From contig JAHFCV010000095.1 in assembly GCA_023249275.1 (NCBI GenBank), forward strand, positions 1-9,176: a DNA stretch of 9,176 nucleotides. Direction: 5' to 3'. Positions 1 through 5,862 of the stretch are shown one piece after another. This DNA comes from Candidatus Methanoperedens sp. (GTDB lineage Archaea; Halobacteriota; Methanosarcinia; Methanosarcinales; Methanoperedenaceae). Made by a program: the position numbers and the translations under genes. Positions within the stretch are counted from its first letter, which is position 1. The number at the start of each line of letters is the position of its first letter. The notes under the pieces were generated by a model. It was not told the origin of the DNA, searched no databases, and was given only the letters and a program-made list of their open reading frames with translations.

Positions 1-603
1 TTGGGAAACCCTCAGTATGATTACGTTGTTGGTGAACGCCTTGGCAGGACTGTGAGCAAAGAACAGTATGCTTACCTTTACAATACACAGACGATTCAGC
101 TATTAGGAAGTCCGTACACGTACCCTGATTCAAGTGACCTGTTCCAAAGAGAACCCTTTGTGGCGAACTTCAAAGTAAAAAATGGGAACTTTGACTTTAT
201 GCTGATTACAATCCACACCGACCCGGACACAGCTACTCAGGAGATAAATGATTTACCAAAGGTGATAGATGATGCCAAGAGCAGGTATCAGGGTGAGGGT
301 GATTTCATAGTAATGGGGGACCTGAACGCAGATTGCAGTTATTTCAATGAGAACAGTCCGTCGCCACTGAGAAGCAGTGATTATTATTGGGTTATCAATA
401 ACAGCATGGATACAACAACAAAGTCAACGGCTTGCACGTATGACCGAATCATTATCACAAGTCCTGCAAAGACGGATTATACTGGGGATTCGGGTGTGTT
501 CAGGTTTGATACAGCGTATAACTTGAACTATGAAAGCACAATAGCAGTTTCGGATCATTACCCTGTTTATGGGACTTTCTGGAGTGATAGGGATGGGGAT
601 TAA
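1..603 (+). CDS. DNase I-like endonuclease (endonuclease/exonuclease/phosphatase fold), 5'-truncated by the window
   Basis: C-terminal 200 residues of a metal-dependent DNase I family nuclease, which cleaves phosphodiester bonds in DNA. Most of the DNase I active site can be placed: Glu21 in KEQYAYLY, Arg50 in REPFV, His72 in ITIHTDPD, Asp107 and Asn109 in GDLNADCSY, Asp148 in TYDRI, and Asp185-His186 in SDHYPV. Cys112 and Cys145 sit where DNase I has its structural disulphide, which suggests the protein works outside the cytoplasm. Mature DNase I is about 260 residues, so roughly 60 residues plus any signal peptide should lie left of base 1. The TTG at base 1 is therefore probably an internal codon, not the start. 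The gene converges on the HEPN gene 22 bases downstream. A remnant of a paralogue lies at 1533-1634. Family assignment is firm; secretion is inferred. Confidence 0.94.
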   Translation: MGNPQYDYVVGERLGRTVSKEQYAYLYNTQTIQLLGSPYTYPDSSDLFQREPFVANFKVKNGNFDFMLITIHTDPDTATQEINDLPKVIDDAKSRYQGEGDFIVMGDLNADCSYFNENSPSPLRSSDYYWVINNSMDTTTKSTACTYDRIIITSPAKTDYTGDSGVFRFDTAYNLNYESTIAVSDHYPVYGTFWSDRDGD

Positions 604-625
604 TTTAAATACAAGAGGATGCTCA

Positions 626-1504
626 TCAAGCTGGCAAAACGACTCTATCTTCAAAATTTTTATTTAGTGTTTCCAATTCTTTCAGTACAGAATCTTGGAT
701 TTCAAGCAATTTTGGCAACATCTTTACAACAGGTAGCTCTTTAGTGTAAATTTCTACAGGAGTCAAACCATTTAGAGGGTATCTTGCGATAATCGAATGC
801 GGTAGAGTGATAATTGCTAGATAATAGAGGGATACGGAGATAAGTAAAGCAATGGTTAGAGGCTCTAATAAGTCTTTAATTGATTTTTCCACTAATAGTT
901 TTGTTTCTGCCTTATCAAAACTGCTTTTTATTTCCTCAAATTGCGTGGAATCATTTTTTAAAAGAACTTTGCAGAATTCTAAAATTTCTACCTTCTGCTT
1001 ATTCCAAGTTCTCTCAGATATTTTAAACTTGGAAAGACTCCTTTTCCCTTTCTCAAGGTCTTTATTGGTGAATTTAATTTCCTTCAAGATGAGGCGTATA
1101 TCACGAGATGAAATGTGAATTAAATCCTCCCTATCGTCTTTGATTTCTTCGATTTCTGATAATGAGCGTTCAAATTCATTTAGATTTTTTTTAATATCAA
1201 AATCTTTTAAAATGGCTAATGTCTTGAGTTCTGGTAATTTGTTTAGATTTTCTTCAAGCTGTTTAAATCTAATCACCTGATGTTTAGTTGCCATCTCAAA
1301 TATCCTTATTGTCTCATGCCCAACTTCTCTTGGTAACTCTTTTTCTGTAACTTGGTTTGTGAGTAAGGCAAATGCTTTACATGCTTTTTCCACACTCTGT
1401 TGAAAATAAAAGATGGCTTGTGGATAAAGTTCCTTCTCATACAGGACTCTACTTGCTTGTAAATCCATTTTTGCGATATATAAAAGCTCAATACCCATTT
1501 TCAT
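626..1504 (-). CDS. HEPN-domain protein with C-terminal membrane segment
   Basis: 292 residues. The N-terminal part matches the HEPN pattern: an AKMDLQASRVLYEKELYP helix, then the FQQSVEKACKAF signature (34-45) and a GHE turn (62-64), as in PF05168-type proteins. HEPN proteins are often RNases of toxin-antitoxin or abortive-infection systems; their active motif is R-x(4-6)-H. An R-x4-H is present at Arg125-His130 (REDLIH), at a plausible distance but unproven as catalytic. Residues 65-210 are charged and mostly helical. Residues about 214-235 form one hydrophobic segment, so the protein may be membrane-anchored, followed by a ~55-residue tail. No adjacent nucleotidyltransferase antitoxin is seen. 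Start: ATG at 1504; an ATG at 1498 is also possible, and neither has a clear ribosome site. The gene is much richer in A+T than the DNase sequences around it, which suggests acquisition. It could be a regulator rather than a toxin. Confidence 0.72.
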   Translation of the reverse strand: MKMGIELLYIAKMDLQASRVLYEKELYPQAIFYFQQSVEKACKAFALLTNQVTEKELPREVGHETIRIFEMATKHQVIRFKQLEENLNKLPELKTLAILKDFDIKKNLNEFERSLSEIEEIKDDREDLIHISSRDIRLILKEIKFTNKDLEKGKRSLSKFKISERTWNKQKVEILEFCKVLLKNDSTQFEEIKSSFDKAETKLLVEKSIKDLLEPLTIALLISVSLYYLAIITLPHSIIARYPLNGLTPVEIYTKELPVVKMLPKLLEIQDSVLKELETLNKNFEDRVVLPA

Positions 1505-1520
1505 AGTCTGTTTTATGATA

Positions 1521-1532
1521 GTCCTTCATAAA
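1521..1532 (-). promoter_or_regulatory. possible TATA-like element of the HEPN gene
   Basis: On the minus strand the sequence AACTTTATGAAGG lies about 22-30 bases before the ATG at 1504. That is the spacing of an archaeal TATA box to a leaderless start, and it would fit the absence of a ribosome binding site. The match is weak and the element overlaps the left edge of the DNase remnant. Confidence 0.2.
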
Positions 1533-1634
1533 GTTCTTTGCAATACAGATAACTTGAGCTATGAGAACACGATAGCAGTATCAGACCATTACCCAGTTTA
1601 TGCAACCCTATGGACGAACAGGGATACAGATTGA
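1533..1634 (+). pseudogene. 3' remnant of a second DNase I-like gene
   Basis: Reading + in frame to the TGA at 1632-1634 gives a tail that aligns with the end of the DNase at 1-603. From 1551 to 1631, 20 of 27 residues are identical, including the catalytic SDHYPVY block; weaker similarity (KVL against GVF) reaches back to about 1533. At the DNA level 61 of 81 bases match, and seven of the codon differences are silent (for example GAA/GAG, TCG/TCA, CCT/CCA). The copy therefore diverged as a working gene before it was cut down. Everything upstream of this tail is gone and replaced by the HEPN gene. It cannot encode a nuclease alone. A 39-codon reading from the ATG at 1515 exists but is probably meaningless. 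Confidence 0.88.
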
Positions 1635-1647
1635 GCAAAATATCGCA

Positions 1648-1908
1648 TCAGCAGCAACCGTGCTTGAGTAAGTATCCCTTCACCAAGTCGATATTTAGTC
1701 CCTTCTCGTTGGACAATCTCTGATAAAAGGAACCGTCTATTTGAAGAACTGGCGCACTCATAGCGAACACGCCATTCATCCTGAGCTCCGTAAGCCCCGC
1801 GGGCATCGCCATATTCACTTCAGCGAACTCCAGTCCCGCCTTCTTGAGCAGCTCTTTCAGCGCAACGCAGTTCGTACACGTTGGTGTTGAGTATACTGTA
1901 ATTCTCAT
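1648..1908 (-). CDS. glutaredoxin / NrdH-like thiol-disulphide redox protein
   Basis: 86 residues, the normal size of a small glutaredoxin or NrdH-redoxin. The thioredoxin-fold active site Cys11-Thr-Asn-Cys14 follows the first beta strand (ITVYSTPTCTNC), and the cis-proline loop is at Ser51-Ala-Pro53 before VLQIDG. Such proteins pass electrons to ribonucleotide reductases or other cysteine enzymes; no reductase lies in this window. The protein ends in Gly-Cys-Cys, an unusual extra cysteine pair that might bind metal or act as a second thiol site. Its ATG overlaps the TGA of the upstream gene as ATGA. An AAGGAG ribosome site (1915-1920) sits six bases before it, so the two are translationally coupled. 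It is the last gene of the nine-gene operon; the end of the DNase remnant lies 13 bases beyond its stop. Confidence 0.9.
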   Translation of the reverse strand: MRITVYSTPTCTNCVALKELLKKAGLEFAEVNMAMPAGLTELRMNGVFAMSAPVLQIDGSFYQRLSNEKGLNIDLVKGYLLKHGCC

Positions 1909-2135
1909 CCTATTCTCCTTCTTTTACTCTTTTTCTGTTTTCGCTTATATAAATTAAACTTCCCACCGCCGTTGACGCAGCCGTTACAACGGGACGTTGG
2001 GATAGGATTATTATCGTAGTCACACGTCCTGCAGCTTCCATGCTCTTCTTCCCACAGCGCCTTCTCCTGCTGGCGCTCGTGTGCATGGCGCAGGTTCTCG
2101 CGGGTTGATAGAGTATGGACGGCGCTGAGAACCAT
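1905..2135 (-). CDS. small zinc-knuckle protein (CXXC-CXXC)
   Basis: 76 residues. The middle has two cysteine pairs, Cys35-x2-Cys38 and Cys50-x2-Cys53, separated by 11 residues. This resembles short phage and plasmid proteins with a CxxC...P...CxxC metal-binding knuckle. The N-terminal third is polar and helical; the tail (64-74, KRKQKKSKRRR) is strongly basic and suits nucleic-acid contact. The ATG at 2135 lies five bases after the stop of the preceding gene, and its own stop overlaps the start of the redox gene. A competing frame covering nearly the same bases has no recognisable pattern. The role is unknown; zinc binding and nucleic-acid contact are inferred. Confidence 0.7.
   Translation of the reverse strand: MVLSAVHTLSTRENLRHAHERQQEKALWEEEHGSCRTCDYDNNPIPTSRCNGCVNGGGKFNLYKRKQKKSKRRRIG
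1915..1920 (-). promoter_or_regulatory. ribosome binding site of the redox gene
   Basis: AAGGAG on the minus strand, six bases before the ATG at 1908. It lies inside the last codons of the upstream gene and supports coupled translation. Confidence 0.75.
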
Positions 2136-2140
2136 GTCAA

Positions 2141-2914
2141 TCAGCGCCTTCCATTCACAGCATCCTTTGCTTCCCTGTCAAGTTCCATCAGGAAAGCAGC
2201 GGCATTCCGCGCCGTCTCTCCGCTGGCGAGCTCCAATTCAAACTTGCCATTCTTGTAGAGCTTTGTGCTCAAAAAGACCGGGTCATGAGCGAATGTATGC
2301 TTATCCCATGGATTTATCTTATCATCGCGATACAGGCCCGCCAACAGGCCGCCTTTAACTGTCCTTGGGTCAGCATTCTGCACATGTATTCTGATGAGCA
2401 TCTCAAGGTTCTCCACGCGGTGCCTGAACTGCCACATACCATCTGGAGAAGTGCCCCACTTGGACTCAGTTACTTGATGACGCAGCACGAGGCATCTGTT
2501 CTTGACAAACTGATCCACGGTGTCAGCCTTCCAGGGCATCAGGTAGCTTACCTCTCCTCTGAAAAGCTCCTTCTTAACAAGATCCTTTGAAGCCCCCCAG
2601 TAGGTGCCGAACAGTATCTTTACTTCCTTAACATCGAAATAGCCCTTACTGACCTTATCGAGCTTCTCACATATGCCTTCTACATCAATATCGACATTAG
2701 TATCCGCGTATTGTTCCAGTACCGTTTCAATAGCTTTCTTCCTGGCAGCCTGAGTCAACAACTCGAATAGCTGGTCTTCCAGTGTCAGGACATTGAACCT
2801 CTCTGTTTCTGTCAACAAGGCATTCATGTTGCTTAACAGCCTGCTCGTCTCCACCTGGTGCGCCGCAAGCTCTCTGTATCTCTTATTTAGTCCTGCTTCT
2901 TTTTCTGGTTCCAT
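2141..2914 (-). CDS. hypothetical protein, about 257 residues
   Basis: I do not recognise a family. The N-terminal ~100 residues are helical and charged. A central aromatic part includes FGTYWGASKDLV and SYLMPW. A basic stretch then has several His and Arg (LRHQ, WQFRHRVENLEMLIRIH). The C-terminal part (FLSTKLYKNGKFELEL) looks like a beta hairpin of the kind in some plasmid and phage proteins (faint likeness to the end of DUF4942), which is too weak to name. Start: the ATG at 2914 has GGGGGTG eight bases upstream. A GTG at 2923, overlapping the previous stop as GTGA and adding three residues, is the alternative. The gene sits between the 110-residue protein and the zinc-knuckle gene with only a few bases on each side. 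Confidence 0.82.
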   Translation of the reverse strand: MEPEKEAGLNKRYRELAAHQVETSRLLSNMNALLTETERFNVLTLEDQLFELLTQAARKKAIETVLEQYADTNVDIDVEGICEKLDKVSKGYFDVKEVKILFGTYWGASKDLVKKELFRGEVSYLMPWKADTVDQFVKNRCLVLRHQVTESKWGTSPDGMWQFRHRVENLEMLIRIHVQNADPRTVKGGLLAGLYRDDKINPWDKHTFAHDPVFLSTKLYKNGKFELELASGETARNAAAFLMELDREAKDAVNGRR

Positions 2915-2919
2915 TAGCG

Positions 2920-3252
2920 TCACACCCCCGCAGTCGGATACATCAAGCCCCAGGATATCTGTTGTATAGGGCCCGCATGCTCAAGCCCTTTCACAGCGCC
3001 TACCAGACGGGTGACCTTTGCCGGGCTGACATGGCTGAATCCTTTAATATCATGGTTTACCATTGCCAGAAGGTCACCTTTGAAGAAAGCAAGGCATCGT
3101 TCACATGCATCGGTTGTCCTGCCATCCTTGATATCGTTGATCAAGATTCTTGCATGCGCTGGTGAGTGATAGCCGATGCTTCCTTCCACCATGGCTGCCA
3201 CTACCCAGTCTTCGCCTTTTTCTTCGAGGATGCTTAGTATTTTATTTCTCAT
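2920..3252 (-). CDS. hypothetical protein, 110 residues
   Basis: No known family recognised. The N-terminus (ILSILEEKGEDWVVAAMVEG) is amphipathic helix, followed by His and Asp/Lys patches (HSPAHARILINDIKDG) and a Cys-x2-Cys at 50-53 (CERC) with no second pair. The composition fits a small, all-helical soluble protein. An AAAGGA ribosome site at 3261-3266 lies eight bases before the ATG, which supports this start. Its stop touches or overlaps the start of the next gene, so the two are probably translated together. It is a member of the nine-gene minus-strand operon; function cannot be inferred. Confidence 0.8.
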   Translation of the reverse strand: MRNKILSILEEKGEDWVVAAMVEGSIGYHSPAHARILINDIKDGRTTDACERCLAFFKGDLLAMVNHDIKGFSHVSPAKVTRLVGAVKGLEHAGPIQQISWGLMYPTAGV

Positions 3253-3269
3253 CTTATCAATCCTTTATT

Positions 3270-3560
3270 TTATGCAACCGACTTTCCCTGAACCTGCCTG
3301 ATTTCAGCGCCCGCAGGTGCGAAATCTGGCGCCATTGTCTGCTCCATCCATTTTGACTCTTTTTTGTAAAACTCAACTTCTATCGGGGTTATGTTTCTGG
3401 CGGGTATGGCATGAGATCTAAGGAACCCTACGAAGGAGTCTTTAGAATTGCTGCTCACATATTCCTCGGCCATCCTCTCGACCACTTCCTGCGGAGCGCT
3501 AATGTCCACAAGGAAGCGCGAGCTCTTGCTGCCTGTTTCCCACCAGAAATCGTATATCAT
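3270..3560 (-). CDS. hypothetical protein, 96 residues, with a palindromic repeat in its 3' end
   Basis: No family recognised. The protein begins with an aromatic stretch (IYDFWWETG), then has an acidic helical section and ends in a short tail (DFAPAGAEIRQVQGKSVA). The tail is encoded by one copy of the dispersed palindrome (3296-3330), so the original C-terminus may have been altered by arrival of the repeat. There is no clear ribosome site before the ATG at 3560. A 60-base gap, the longest inside the operon, separates it from the preceding gene. Confidence is lower than for its neighbours because of length, the missing ribosome site and the repeat, but the frame is open and in operon order. 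Confidence 0.68.
   Translation of the reverse strand: MIYDFWWETGSKSSRFLVDISAPQEVVERMAEEYVSSNSKDSFVGFLRSHAIPARNITPIEVEFYKKESKWMEQTMAPDFAPAGAEIRQVQGKSVA
3296..3330 (+). repeat. dispersed imperfect palindrome, copy 1
   Basis: 35 bases that fold as GCC, T.T mismatch, GATTTC/GAAATC, bulged A, then GCGCC/GGTGC around a CGCA loop. It is inside the 3' end of a minus-strand gene and in the same orientation as copy 2 at 5588-5620. Similarity continues about ten bases to the left (CCCTGAACCT against GCCTGAAAAC) but not to the right. Confidence 0.85.
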
Positions 3561-3620
3561 TTCAGTTTGTCAAAAAAGGATATCTTTTAGATTGTGTTCA
3601 TTTAGACTCGTGGAACCCAT

Positions 3621-4511
3621 TCATCCACCCGCCTTCCACGGATTACTTTTATAGTCAATGCAGATGAAATTCTCCAGTCTGTAAACAAAGTCATCCCAGT
3701 CATCTTCAGTAAATGTATCTGACCTTGGGCTGGTCACCTTCGCTTCATTATTACTGCCATCTTCTGTGACGTGATGCTCAAGCACGAAATCAAGTACTAA
3801 GCTATCGTTCTCGGCCTTGCATAGAACTTCACCCTTCCATGTCTCATTAAACACATATGTCCCGCCACTACCATGCTCCGAGAAATCCGTGCGCTCAATG
3901 CTTGTTATGGTGAAGTCCCACTCAGCCTTCGTGTTCTCTATAGCGTTCTCAATGGCTTCTTCCCAGACAAAGTCCAATGCAGCATCGATGCCTTTCTTTG
4001 TCTGTCTGGCTATCTCGTCGAAGTCCTTCCCTATGAGAGTGAGTTCTTCCTCCCTGGCAATCGCCCTAATGGTCTCTTCTGTTAGATTCCACAAGGGCCA
4101 GGTGCGCTCGGGCCTATAAGATGCCAGGATCTCACGGTAGATGTCATACATGCTCTCCGCCAGTTCTTCTTCGGTTCCCCACCAGAAGTTCCACGCTTTG
4201 CAGGAGTCACGAAACACCAGTTTATCCTTGTATATCATGAAATAAACCGTTATGTCCTCATAAGATGGCATGACGTATATCTCGATGAAATCCTCGAACT
4301 CATTTCTGATAGCATCCAGATAGCAGTAGAACTTTTCCTGAATGTCAATGAGCACATCATCTCCCACAAAGTTCTCATTGAAACAGTTGCCCTTCGGGTC
4401 GGTTAGATAAATATCCCGCAGTGCCTTTGTTCTGCACTCTCCGCCTTCCCACTTATCCTCCGCGCTTGCTTTCAATGTTCTGAGCATCCGCTCTTTTAAT
4501 ACCTCGTCCAT
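3621..4511 (-). CDS. hypothetical protein, 296 residues
   Basis: The largest gene of the central operon; family not recognised. The protein is acidic and rich in Trp, Tyr and Phe. The first half alternates strands and helices (FIEIYVMPSYEDITVYFMIY at about 75-95). It is followed by WNFWWGTEEELAESMYDIYR, a helical Glu-rich middle and a beta-rich end with repeated Asp/Glu. There is no signal peptide or membrane segment. Start: ATG at 4511, two bases after the previous stop, with GTGAGGGG eight bases upstream, a good ribosome site. It is followed by the 60-base gap before the 96-residue gene. Phage and plasmid proteins of unknown role often look like this, but that is only impression. Confidence 0.85.
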   Translation of the reverse strand: MDEVLKERMLRTLKASAEDKWEGGECRTKALRDIYLTDPKGNCFNENFVGDDVLIDIQEKFYCYLDAIRNEFEDFIEIYVMPSYEDITVYFMIYKDKLVFRDSCKAWNFWWGTEEELAESMYDIYREILASYRPERTWPLWNLTEETIRAIAREEELTLIGKDFDEIARQTKKGIDAALDFVWEEAIENAIENTKAEWDFTITSIERTDFSEHGSGGTYVFNETWKGEVLCKAENDSLVLDFVLEHHVTEDGSNNEAKVTSPRSDTFTEDDWDDFVYRLENFICIDYKSNPWKAGG

Positions 4512-4513
4512 TG

Positions 4514-4870
4514 TTATCCCCTCACAACAGTTGTATTCCCCGTGCCATCGTTTTCAATTACAGCCCTGATACCCTTTGATCCAAGCAACACTTTAATCTC
4601 ATCTTCGAGTTTCTCAAGTATCTCCGACGTGAGTATATCGTCCAGCTTTATGATGAGTACGGAAAGCATGGGCTTGGTACTGAAAACAGACGCCGTGCCT
4701 TTCGCCTCGTCAATTAGCTCCTGCATCCGCAGCTCCACAGTAGACTCAAACTCTTCCAGACTTTTCGCGTTCTCCAATGCATCCTCAATGTCGGACTGAA
4801 TGGTCGATGAGCCGTGCTTTAAGCCTTCAAATGCATCCTGCATTTCGTCTGGCAAATCCTCTAATTCCAT
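4514..4870 (-). CDS. hypothetical protein, 118 residues
   Basis: No family recognised. The first ~60 residues are acidic and helical with possible coiled-coil character (MQDAFEGLKHGSS, IEDALENAKSLEEFESTVEL). The second half has a hydrophobic strand (MLSVLIIKLDDIL), an acidic helix and a short Gly/Asn turn before VVRG. The start at 4870 lies six bases after the previous stop, with AAAGGA 11 bases upstream, a little far. The gene ends two bases before the next ATG. Its place in the tightly packed operon is the main evidence that it is real. Confidence 0.8.
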   Translation of the reverse strand: MELEDLPDEMQDAFEGLKHGSSTIQSDIEDALENAKSLEEFESTVELRMQELIDEAKGTASVFSTKPMLSVLIIKLDDILTSEILEKLEDEIKVLLGSKGIRAVIENDGTGNTTVVRG

Positions 4871-4876
4871 TATTGT

Positions 4877-5182
4877 TCACATCCTTTCTTTGATTCGTAT
4901 GCCTTTCTCGTAAGCTCGTATAACGTCCGAGGCGGTCCGGTCGCTCAGTCTGGCGCCACAGTTGCCGCATATTGTCCACTGTTCATCAAAATTTTGCACA
5001 TCGGTAAAACCCTTCAGAGCCTCACCGTTTTCGAAACGAATCTCGGTCTCCGAATATCCGCCGGCCGTTGCTTCGGTAACGCCCACTTTAAACAAGTCTG
5101 CGCCGCATTTCGGGCAGATGTTTATTGGGCTTTCCGTATCTCCACTTTCTTTGGTTCTCTCTTTCTGCTTACTTTTACTCAT
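4877..5182 (-). CDS. zinc-ribbon protein, 101 residues
   Basis: The protein carries two CPxCG-like knuckles, Cys23-Pro-Lys-Cys26-Gly and Cys72-Gly-Asn-Cys75-Gly, about 45 residues apart. This is the layout of a zinc ribbon with a long insert. Between them is a short beta-rich segment; the N-terminus (MSKSKQKERTKESG) is basic and polar. A longer reading from 5230 would overlap the preceding gene by 56 bases, so I choose the ATG at 5182. It overlaps the end of that gene by eight bases, with GGTGAGG just upstream. Zinc ribbons of this kind usually bind nucleic acid or protein partners; the partner is unknown here. Confidence 0.82.
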   Translation of the reverse strand: MSKSKQKERTKESGDTESPINICPKCGADLFKVGVTEATAGGYSETEIRFENGEALKGFTDVQNFDEQWTICGNCGARLSDRTASDVIRAYEKGIRIKERM

Positions 5183-5525
5183 CATCCTCACCATCCAGAA
5201 GCGCCTCAAGAACATCCTTATCCGGTTCATCCGTCGAGCTTATGTCCACAAGCTCCTTGCGATCCCTGAGAAAGCGCTGGATGTCTTCATTGATACCGGG
5301 CATCGTCTGAACTAAGCCCATATCTTTGAACCCTGCATCCACGAGGACGCGCTCAAGCTCGCTCAGAACCGCGCCGAGAGTATGCCTGTTGGCTACTTGG
5401 GATACGGTTACATCCTTACCTGCGCCGATTGATTCCGCAGCCGCCCTGGCTAATGACAAAACATCTTCGCCGTGCATGTCGTCTGGGTATGCTAAAGTGC
5501 ATGAAAGTCTGATCTTTTGTGCCAT
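5175..5525 (-). CDS. hypothetical protein, 116 residues, first gene of the operon
   Basis: No family recognised. It opens with a strand (KIRLSCTLAYP), continues with helices (LSLARAAAESIGAG, VLSELERVLVDAGF) and ends in an acidic tail (VLEALLDGEDDE). The start at 5525 is well supported: GGGAG lies eight bases upstream, and a six-pair hairpin (5541-5558) sits just before that. It is preceded by 337 bases with no gene, so the operon promoter should be in that gap. Its last codons overlap the start of the zinc-ribbon gene by eight bases. Confidence 0.82.
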   Translation of the reverse strand: MAQKIRLSCTLAYPDDMHGEDVLSLARAAAESIGAGKDVTVSQVANRHTLGAVLSELERVLVDAGFKDMGLVQTMPGINEDIQRFLRDRKELVDISSTDEPDKDVLEALLDGEDDE

Positions 5526-5540
5526 TGATTTTTCTCCCTT

Positions 5541-5558
5541 CTGGCTTTGTCCAGCCAG
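5541..5558 (-). promoter_or_regulatory. hairpin in the operon leader next to the ribosome site
   Basis: CTGGCT (5541-5546) and AGCCAG (5553-5558) pair perfectly around a six-base loop. On the minus-strand mRNA this hairpin ends three bases before the AAGGGAGA ribosome site (about 5533-5540) of the first operon gene. It could affect ribosome access or mRNA stability; the effect is inferred. Confidence 0.5.
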
Positions 5559-5587
5559 CTTATAATGGGATTCAATTGCCTGAAAAC

Positions 5588-5620
5588 GCCTGATTTCAGC
5601 ACCGCAGTGCGAAATCTGGC
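5588..5620 (+). repeat. dispersed imperfect palindrome, copy 2
   Basis: 33 bases in the leader of the central operon, same orientation as copy 1 at 3296-3330. Fold: GCC, T.T mismatch, GATTTC/GAAATC, bulged A, GCAC/GTGC around a CGCA loop. Relative to copy 1, one C-G pair is missing from both arms and a G.T pair is replaced by A-T, so the hairpin is preserved. Confidence 0.85.
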
Positions 5621-5640
5621 ATCAGCCATAATTATAGTGA

Positions 5641-5653
5641 ACTAATCGTTAGT
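5641..5653. promoter_or_regulatory. 13-bp palindrome, possible operator
   Basis: ACTAA-TCG-TTAGT is a perfect inverted repeat lying between AT-rich blocks (TATAAT-like on the minus strand at 5630-5635, ATATAA-like near 5657-5662). Its position upstream of the central operon would suit a repressor site. No other copy is seen in the window. Confidence 0.35.
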
Positions 5654-5700
5654 GATTATATTGTTTCTCTCAATTATTTTTGCGAGTCTCCAATAATTCG

Positions 5701-5848
5701 TCCCCGACAGATGCTATTCTCACACTTTGCATATCGGCTAGTTATAAGACCCGAAAGGAGTCTCAGTAGAATGAGAGTGCAACAGAGTAAGGCTGCCAAA
5801 ACCGAATCACATAGTCGGGGGAAGATGGCCACATAGATTGCCTTCTTT
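5701..5848 (+). ncRNA. candidate structured RNA of unknown family
   Basis: The sequence folds into a closed unit. P1 pairs 5702-5708 (CCCCGAC) with 5814-5820 (GTCGGGG). P2 pairs 5712-5721 with 5773-5781 (nine pairs, one bulged T). P3 is AGACCC-GAAA-GG(A)GTCT at 5747-5763, capped by a GNRA-type loop. A further hairpin at 5821-5848 follows directly (AAGA-T-GGC/GCC-T-TCTT). A G.T pair in P2 and a possible one extending P1 would be A.C mismatches on the other strand, and the GAAA loop is on +, so + is the likely sense. A five-T run at 5860-5864 could end it; an AT-rich stretch near 5655-5680 could hold a promoter. I could not match it to RNase P, SRP RNA, tmRNA, a common riboswitch or a ribozyme. 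It has no coding frame. Confidence 0.5.
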
Positions 5849-5862
5849 GGACAGAGGCGTTT

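Noticed and set aside
852..1118. Plus-strand open frame opposite the HEPN gene
   Set aside because: Low-complexity Ser/Leu/Phe-rich translation with no ribosome site; it mirrors the HEPN coding strand.
1533..1634. The DNase tail as a target-site duplication made by insertion of the HEPN gene
   Set aside because: The copies differ at 20 of 81 bases with many silent changes, so they are old paralogues and not a recent duplication.
1910..2140. An overlapping open frame of 76 codons on the minus strand, starting TTG
   Set aside because: It covers almost the same bases as the zinc-knuckle gene but has no cysteine-pair pattern and does not couple to the next start. The other frame is better.
2141..2914. 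DUF4942-type assignment for the ~257-residue protein
   Set aside because: Only the final KNGKFELEL-type hairpin is reminiscent; the rest does not fit what I recall of that family.
3817..4119. Plus-strand open frames opposite the 296-residue gene
   Set aside because: Typical antisense reading of an acidic helical gene, rich in Ser and Phe, with no start signal or operon context.
3296..5620. The two palindromes as attachment sites flanking a mobile element
   Set aside because: They are direct repeats around part of an operon, but the operon reads through the inner copy and no integrase is present. A dispersed hairpin is simpler.
5701..5822. Known RNA families: RNase P, SRP RNA, tmRNA, SAM-I riboswitch, group I intron core
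   Set aside because: Short likenesses exist (AAGGCTGCCAAA to part of SAM-I, ATAGTCGG to an intron core) but the required partner motifs and layout are missing.
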